From Bacteroidota bacterium (lineage in GTDB: Bacteria; Bacteroidota; Bacteroidia; B-17B0; Aurantibacillaceae): 64,000 nucleotides of DNA. Under the pieces are notes generated by a model. The model saw nothing but the letters and a program-made list of their open reading frames with translations, was not told the origin of the DNA and made no database searches. The translations under genes were made by a program, and so were the position numbers. This document shows, one piece after another, positions 58,094 through 64,000 of the stretch (within the stretch, counting starts at the first letter, position 1; each line of letters opens with the position of its first letter). Location: positions 2,527-66,526 of the forward strand of contig PLYA01000077.1 of assembly GCA_003153315.1 (NCBI GenBank), read 5' to 3'.

Positions 58094-59413
58094 TTACTTT
58101 TCCCACTTATCTACTACCGCTGATGCAACTGCATTACCAACTACATTGGTTGCAGACCTACCCATATCAAGCAATTGGTCAACGGCTAGTAATAAAAGTA
58201 ATCCTTCGGTAGGTATATGAAACATACTCAGCATGCCTGCAATAACTACTAAGGATGCACGTGGCACGCCTGCCATGCCTTTACTGGTCACCAATAAAAT
58301 AAGCATCATTTTTATCTGGTCGGCAAATGTAATATCCATGCCGTACATCTGTGCAATAAACAAAGTAGCAAAAGTCATGTACATAATAGAACCATCCAAA
58401 TTAAATGAATAGCCAAGGGGTAACACAAAACTTACGGTTCTATTGCGTAAACCAAAATCTTCCAGTCTTTCAATTGTTTTAGGCATGGCAGCTTCAGAAC
58501 TAGCTGTGCTAAAAGCAAGTAACACAGGCTCTTTTATAAATGAAAATAGTTTAAAGAAATTAATTTTAAAGAGTGTACAAATTCCCATAAGTACAAAAAA
58601 TACAAAAAATAACAAGCCTCCATAAAAACATATAATTAAATAAGCATAGCTTTTTAACACTCCTGGTCCTTGTTGTATTACAACAGCAGTAACTGCACCA
58701 AATACCCCTATAGGGGCAGCTTTCATGACATAATTAGTAACTTTAAACATGGCATGAGAAACTGCATCTATAAATTCAATGATTATCTTTCCTTTATTAC
58801 CAAGTGATGCAGCTGCCACACCAAAGAAAATAGCAAAAACAACAATGGGCAATATTTCGTTATGCGCCATACTGTCCACCACACTTTCAGGAATGATATG
58901 AGAAATAAAGTTCTTAGCTGTTTGTGGTTGTATTTTAACTCCATTATCAACGCCTGCTTCCGGCATGTCAATATGGATTTTTTTACCGGGTTCAAATACG
59001 TTTACAATAACCAATCCTATTGTTAAGGCTATTAATGTTGCACAGGTAAAATAGACGAGCGTTTTAATACCCATTCTGCCCACGGTTTTAAAATCACCAA
59101 TTTTAGCAACTCCTACAATAAGTACAGAAAAAACAAGTGGAGCAATAATCATTTTGATAAGTCGTAAAAAAATATCACTTAATAAAGAGAATGGGGAAGA
59201 GGCTTCTTTCTTTTGCTGTTTCTCATCTCTATCAATTTGTTTAATTAAATAGTGTTGTTCATTTTCAGGAAGAATGGAGTTATAGTTTGAAACCGTCTCT
59301 TCCTTTATTTCGGTAAATGCAGAAGTATATTTTTTATTGATAAGTGTTCCAACCAACACCCCCAACAACATAGCAATAAGAATAGAGATAATAAGAGCGT
59401 TCTTTTTTAGCAT
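58094..59413 (-). CDS. Dicarboxylate/amino acid:cation symporter (DAACS family)
   Basis: MIIAPLVFSVLIVGVAKIGD, AFSTASSEAAMPKTIERLE, FNLDGSIMYMTFATLFIAQ, GMAGVPRASLVV, DMGRSATNVVGNAVA. Likely start at 59413. Confidence 0.94.
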   Translation of the reverse strand: MLKKNALIISILIAMLLGVLVGTLINKKYTSAFTEIKEETVSNYNSILPENEQHYLIKQIDRDEKQQKKEASSPFSLLSDIFLRLIKMIIAPLVFSVLIVGVAKIGDFKTVGRMGIKTLVYFTCATLIALTIGLVIVNVFEPGKKIHIDMPEAGVDNGVKIQPQTAKNFISHIIPESVVDSMAHNEILPIVVFAIFFGVAAASLGNKGKIIIEFIDAVSHAMFKVTNYVMKAAPIGVFGAVTAVVIQQGPGVLKSYAYLIICFYGGLLFFVFFVLMGICTLFKINFFKLFSFIKEPVLLAFSTASSEAAMPKTIERLEDFGLRNRTVSFVLPLGYSFNLDGSIMYMTFATLFIAQMYGMDITFADQIKMMLILLVTSKGMAGVPRASLVVIAGMLSMFHIPTEGLLLLLAVDQLLDMGRSATNVVGNAVASAVVDKWEK

Positions 59414-59430
59414 AAATAATTTATCCGGGT

Positions 59431-59721
59431 TTACTTTAAGTGAAGCTTGCGTTTGTTTTTCCGCCATTCCTTTTTTGCTTCTTTCTTTTGCCTTTTTATA
59501 AGTGCCTTATCTTCTTTTGCTTGTTGTTTACTGGGTTCATGTGTAGATTTTCCGTTTTTTACATAAGGGTTATAGGCATCCCTGTGTTTCTTTCTTCCAA
59601 ATATCCTCCATACTTTTTTATGTTCGGCAGTTTCACCAAAATTTTGAGAAAGCATTGGTTTAGCAGACACTACACAGATAAACAATAAAATCCTAAGTAT
59701 ATTCCTTTTTATGAATCTCAT
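59431..59721 (-). CDS. Small hypothetical secreted basic protein
   Basis: Signal-like N-terminus, very K/R-rich tail; abuts yajQ. Confidence 0.55.
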   Translation of the reverse strand: MRFIKRNILRILLFICVVSAKPMLSQNFGETAEHKKVWRIFGRKKHRDAYNPYVKNGKSTHEPSKQQAKEDKALIKRQKKEAKKEWRKNKRKLHLK

Positions 59722-60209
59722 TACTTCATGTTAATGAACTGCAAAGGTTGTTCATAATCTTTACTCCTTAGAAGGGCAATAACAGATTGTAAATCGTCTA
59801 TCTTCTTTGCGGTTACTCTGATAATATCATCCATGATTTGTGAAGAAACTTTAAGTTTGAAGGCTTTTATGTCAGCATTTATTTTTCTGCAGGTTTCTTT
59901 TTCCAAACCATTTTTTGCTTTTAACTCTTTTTTAATAAACATACCCGAAGGGTAATATTCTTTGCTGTCATCCAAGCAACGAGGGTCGAGATGTTGTTTC
60001 ATCATTCGGCTACGCAAAACATCAATAATGGAGTTTAAACGCATATCATCTTCAGTAGTAATATTTATTACAAAATTCTTTTTATCAAGCTCTATTTCCG
60101 TTTTAGAATTTCTAAAATCAAACCGAGTAGTAATTTCTTTACGTGCCACATTTATGGCATTATCTAATAATTGTACGTCTACTTTACTGGCTATATCAAA
60201 AGAAGGCAT
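59721..60209 (-). CDS. yajQ: YajQ family nucleotide-binding protein
   Basis: PSFDIASKVDVQLLDNAINVARKEITTRFDFRNSKTEIELDKK...VTAKKIDDLQSVIALLRSKDYEQPLQFINMK. Confidence 0.96.
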   Translation of the reverse strand: MPSFDIASKVDVQLLDNAINVARKEITTRFDFRNSKTEIELDKKNFVINITTEDDMRLNSIIDVLRSRMMKQHLDPRCLDDSKEYYPSGMFIKKELKAKNGLEKETCRKINADIKAFKLKVSSQIMDDIIRVTAKKIDDLQSVIALLRSKDYEQPLQFINMK

Positions 60210-60296
60210 TATTTATTTTTGCACTAAATATAATACTTTGTTTTCATGCTCAATTACAAATGCTTTTATTAAATTTGTTGCTCGTTTTATTTTTTT

Positions 60297-60872
60297 ATGG
60301 AAAAAGAGTTTTATGCCCATCCTACCGCTTTTATAGATGAGGGTTGCACGATTGGCAAGGGGACTAAAATATGGCATTTCTCTCATATTATGCCAAACTG
60401 TAAGCTTGGAGAAAATTGTAATATTGGTCAGAATGTAGTAGTATCACCTGAGGTAGTGCTGGGTAATAATGTTAAAGTTCAGAACAATATTTCTATTTAT
60501 ACAGGCGTTACTTGCGATGATGATGTGTTTTTAGGTCCGAGTATGGTTTTTACCAATGTAATAAACCCAAGAAGTGCCATTGTAAGAAAACATGAATATG
60601 CTAAAACCCATGTGGGTAAAGGTGCCAGTATTGGTGCTAATGCAACCATAGTATGCGGACATGATATTGGGGCTTATGCTTTTATAGGTGCTGGTGCCGT
60701 AGTTACTAAAACTGTTCCTGCATTTGCCTTAATGGTTGGCAATCCTGCCCGTCAGCTTGGCTGGATGAGTGAATATGGGCATCGTTTGGAATTTGATAAA
60801 GACGGTATTGCCATTTGTAGAGAAAGTAAAGCCAAGTATAAATTAGAAAATGGGGTGGTTACAAAGCTATGA
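60297..60872 (+). CDS. N-acetyltransferase of WbpD/WlbB type
   Basis: Left-handed beta-helix: TAFIDEGCTIGKGTKIWHFSHIMPNCKLGENCNIGQNVVV...HVGKGASIGANATIVCGHDIGAYAFIGAGAVVTK...GNPARQLGWMSEYG. Confidence 0.9.
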   Translation: MEKEFYAHPTAFIDEGCTIGKGTKIWHFSHIMPNCKLGENCNIGQNVVVSPEVVLGNNVKVQNNISIYTGVTCDDDVFLGPSMVFTNVINPRSAIVRKHEYAKTHVGKGASIGANATIVCGHDIGAYAFIGAGAVVTKTVPAFALMVGNPARQLGWMSEYGHRLEFDKDGIAICRESKAKYKLENGVVTKL

Positions 60873-61915
60873 GTAAAATAAAATTTGCAGTTATAGGGCA
60901 AGGACATATTGGTAAACGTCATGCAGAAATGATAAGACGTAATCCGCAATGTGAGCTTGTAGCTGTTTGCGATTTACTTCCTAAAGAGAAAATAGGTTTA
61001 AATAATTTACAGGAGAAATTTTATACAGATATAGATGAACTTTTAAAAAACCATGACGACATTGAAGTTATAAATATTTGCACTCCAAATGGCTTGCATG
61101 CCGAGCATGCTTTAAAAGCCTTAAATGCCGGAAAGCATGTGGTAGTTGAAAAACCGATGTCATTAACCAAATCAGATTGTGAAAAGATCATTTATGCAGG
61201 TTTACAGAATCATAAAACAGTTTTTTGTGTCATGCAAAATCGTTATTCCCCCCCATCTGTTTGGCTTAAGGACGTGATAGAAAATAAAATATTAGGTGAT
61301 GTTTACATGGTACAGTTAAATTGCTACTGGAATCGTGACGAGCGTTATTACAAAAAAGGAAATTGGAAAGGGACTAACGATTTAGATGGGGGTACTTTAT
61401 TTACCCAATTCTCTCACTGGGTGGATATTATGTACTGGCTTTTTGGCGACATTAAAAATATACAAGCAAAGTTTGCTGATTTTAATCATAAGGATTCTAC
61501 TGATTTTGAAGATAGTGGTTTTGTGAGCTTTGATTTTGTGAATGGAGGAATGGGTAGTATTAATTATTCTACTGCTGTATGGGATAAAAATTTAGAGTCT
61601 TCATTAACTATTATAGGAAGCAAGGGCAGTATTAAAGTGGGGGGGCAATACATGGATGTAGTAGAGACCTGCAACATAAAAGATTATACTATGCCTAAGC
61701 TTGGAGATACTAATCCGGCCAATGATTACGGAGCATACAAAGGCTCTGCTAATAATCACAATTTTGTAATTGATAATGTAGTAAATACCTTAACAGGTAA
61801 AAATAAAATAAGCACTAACGCCTTGGAGGGATTGAAAGTAGTTGATATTATTGAAAGAATTTACGCGCTTCGTCCTGAGAATGTAATCAAAAAACAACAT
61901 ATAAATGCACTGTAA
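60869..61915 (+). CDS. Gfo/Idh/MocA oxidoreductase of WbpB type
   Basis: FAVIGQGHIGKRHAEMI, VVVEKPMSLTKSD, QNRYSPPSVWLKD. Confidence 0.9.
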   Translation: MSKIKFAVIGQGHIGKRHAEMIRRNPQCELVAVCDLLPKEKIGLNNLQEKFYTDIDELLKNHDDIEVINICTPNGLHAEHALKALNAGKHVVVEKPMSLTKSDCEKIIYAGLQNHKTVFCVMQNRYSPPSVWLKDVIENKILGDVYMVQLNCYWNRDERYYKKGNWKGTNDLDGGTLFTQFSHWVDIMYWLFGDIKNIQAKFADFNHKDSTDFEDSGFVSFDFVNGGMGSINYSTAVWDKNLESSLTIIGSKGSIKVGGQYMDVVETCNIKDYTMPKLGDTNPANDYGAYKGSANNHNFVIDNVVNTLTGKNKISTNALEGLKVVDIIERIYALRPENVIKKQHINAL

Positions 61916-61918
61916 TAT

Positions 61919-63211
61919 ATGAGTATCTACGATAAAATAATTAAGAAAGAAGCTAAAATAGCTGTGATTGGTTTGGGGTATGTGGGCTTACCAATAGCTT
62001 TAGCGTTTGCCAAAAAAGTAAAAGTAATTGGTTTTGATATTAATGAGAAGCGTGTTGCTTTAATGAACAAAGGCATAGACCCCAGTGATGAGCTTACTAA
62101 AAAAGATTTTGCCGGAAGCGATATAAAATTCACACATAAGTTAGAAGACCTTAAAGAAGCTAATTTCTTTATTATTGCTGTTCCAACACCTATTGATGAG
62201 CACAACTTACCTGATTTAAAACCTTTAATAGGAGCATCAACAACTGTAGGTAAGGTTTTAAAGAAAGGCGATTATGTTGTGTATGAATCAACTGTTTATC
62301 CGGGTTGTACTGAAGAAGATTGTATTCCTGTCCTTGAAAAATTATCGGGATTAAAATATATTAAAGATTTTAAGGTAGGTTATTCACCGGAACGTATTAA
62401 CCCGGGTGATAAAGAACATACCATTACTAAAATACTGAAAGTAGTTTCGGGTTGCGATAAAGAAAGTTTGGATAATATTTCTAAAGTTTACGAAATCATT
62501 GTTGAGCCGGGCACCCACAAAGCAGCATCTATTAAAGTGGCTGAAGCGGCCAAGATTATTGAGAACACCCAACGCGATGTAAACATTGCCTTAATGAATG
62601 AGCTTTCTATTATCTTCTCCCGCATGGGAATTAATACCTACGATGTGTTGGCGGCAGCAGGAACCAAATGGAATTTCTTAAAATTCTTTCCGGGTTTGGT
62701 TGGCGGGCATTGTATTGGGGTTGACCCATATTACTTAACCTATAAAGCGGAATCTTTGGGTTATCATGCGCGGGTTATTAATAGCGGACGTTATGTTAAC
62801 GACAGTATGGGTTTTTATGTAGCTAAGAATATCGTAAAACGAATGAGTGCTTTGGGAAAGAATATTTCTAAAAGTAAAGTGCTTATTATGGGCGCTACCT
62901 TTAAAGAAGATGTGAGTGATATTCGTAACAGCAAAGTGGCGGATATTGTAAAAGAATTAAAATCGTTTAGTGTGAAGGTTGATGTAGTTGACCCGCATGC
63001 TGATTCGGATGAATTGCAACATGAATATGGTTTTGGTTTGAATAAAATTGGTAAAGGATATGACGGGGTGATTGTTGCAGTTAACCATAAAGAGTATATC
63101 TCTTTAGATGAGAAATTCTTTAAATCTATCTTATCAAACAAAGGGGTACTGGTAGATGTAAAAGGGATTTACAGAGGCAAAATGAATAATGTTACATATT
63201 GGAGTCTTTAA
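61919..63211 (+). CDS. UDP-N-acetyl-hexosamine 6-dehydrogenase (WbpA/TviB type)
   Basis: IAVIGLGYVGLPIALAFA, VPTPIDEHNLPDL, ESTVYPGCTEE, NTQRDVNIALMNELS, FPGLVGGHCIGVDPYYLTYKA. Confidence 0.93.
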   Translation: MSIYDKIIKKEAKIAVIGLGYVGLPIALAFAKKVKVIGFDINEKRVALMNKGIDPSDELTKKDFAGSDIKFTHKLEDLKEANFFIIAVPTPIDEHNLPDLKPLIGASTTVGKVLKKGDYVVYESTVYPGCTEEDCIPVLEKLSGLKYIKDFKVGYSPERINPGDKEHTITKILKVVSGCDKESLDNISKVYEIIVEPGTHKAASIKVAEAAKIIENTQRDVNIALMNELSIIFSRMGINTYDVLAAAGTKWNFLKFFPGLVGGHCIGVDPYYLTYKAESLGYHARVINSGRYVNDSMGFYVAKNIVKRMSALGKNISKSKVLIMGATFKEDVSDIRNSKVADIVKELKSFSVKVDVVDPHADSDELQHEYGFGLNKIGKGYDGVIVAVNHKEYISLDEKFFKSILSNKGVLVDVKGIYRGKMNNVTYWSL

Positions 63212-63221
63212 TTATTTATAA

Positions 63222-64000
63222 ATGAAAGTATTAATCACGGGTGGTGCAGGTTTTATTGGGTCGCATGTAGTAAGGTTGTTTGTAAACAAATACCCCAACT
63301 ACCAAATCTACAATTTGGATAAGCTTACCTATGCAGGTAACTTAGCTAACCTGAAAGATATTGAAAACAAACCCAACTATACCTTTATAAAAGGAGATAT
63401 TGTTGATGCAGGTTTTATCAATAAACTGTTTGAAGAACATCAGTTCAATGCTGTAATACATTTGGCAGCAGAGAGCCATGTGGACAGGAGCATTACAGAC
63501 CCTTTAGCCTTTGTTTATACCAACGTAATCGGTACGGTAAATCTTCTTAATGCCGCTAAAGAGCAATTTAAGAAAGATAATACAAGCTTTAAACGCTTTT
63601 ACCATGTAAGTACCGATGAAGTATATGGTACTTTAGGCGATACGGGTTTGTTTACAGAAATCACTGCCTACGACCCACATAGTCCTTATTCTGCATCTAA
63701 AGCTAGCTCCGACCATTTTGTACGTGCGTATTTTGATACCTATAAATTACCTGCTGTTATTTCTAACTGCTCTAACAATTACGGGCCTTATCATTTTCCT
63801 GAGAAACTGATACCGCTTTGTATTAATAATATTAAAAACAATAAGCCTTTGCCTATTTATGGTAAGGGAGAGAATGTACGCGACTGGCTTTTTGTAGAAG
63901 ACCATGCCCGTGCTATTGATGTGATATTTCATAAAGCGCAAGACGGTACTACTTATAACATTGGCGGACATAACGAATGGACCAACATTGATGTGATACG
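63222..64000 (+). CDS. rfbB: dTDP-glucose 4,6-dehydratase (3' end beyond window edge)
   Basis: My translation: MKVLITGGAGFIGSHVVRLF...LDKLTYAGNLANL...HLAAESHVDRSI...VSTDEVYGTLG...SPYSASKASSDHFVRAY...CSNNYGPYHFPEKLIPL. Confidence 0.93.
   Translation, partial: MKVLITGGAGFIGSHVVRLFVNKYPNYQIYNLDKLTYAGNLANLKDIENKPNYTFIKGDIVDAGFINKLFEEHQFNAVIHLAAESHVDRSITDPLAFVYTNVIGTVNLLNAAKEQFKKDNTSFKRFYHVSTDEVYGTLGDTGLFTEITAYDPHSPYSASKASSDHFVRAYFDTYKLPAVISNCSNNYGPYHFPEKLIPLCINNIKNNKPLPIYGKGENVRDWLFVEDHARAIDVIFHKAQDGTTYNIGGHNEWTNIDVI

Noticed and set aside
59413-59467. Overlap between the DAACS transporter and the small basic protein
   Set aside because: Disappears if the transporter starts at the internal MLKKNALIIS methionine (59413), which better fits a TM start.

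Overview
The window is a Bacteroidota-type chromosome segment: T9SS C-terminal sorting domains, TAnnTTTG-like promoter boxes and low GC. Most of it is ordinary housekeeping: TerC, TatD, ManC-like guanylyltransferase, aminotransferase, RarA, MsrA, FAH, PBP4, M16 and S46 peptidases, MetF, Map, GpmA, a tRNA-Leu, RbfA, Gmk, RecX, TatC, IspD, PolX, YajQ and a WbpD/B/A + RfbB sugar-nucleotide cluster at the right edge. The most unusual signal is a duplicated module with the order [21-bp-period degenerate array] - [249-aa protein of unknown function] - [large repetitive T9SS-secreted protein]. Copy 1 spans about 14811-17912 and copy 2 about 34813-37510. The 249-aa proteins differ at about 10 positions by eye, while the arrays next to them have largely diverged in sequence but keep an exact 21-bp register. 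A third, orphan array of about 20 units lies at about 50211-50630 between gmk and recX. The T9SS cluster at 11.0-14.8 kb also shows stacked remnants of alternative T9SS sorting tails, which suggests tail shuffling and gene conversion. No CRISPR array, rRNA, transposase or prophage was found. All assignments come from reading the sequence, with no database searches.
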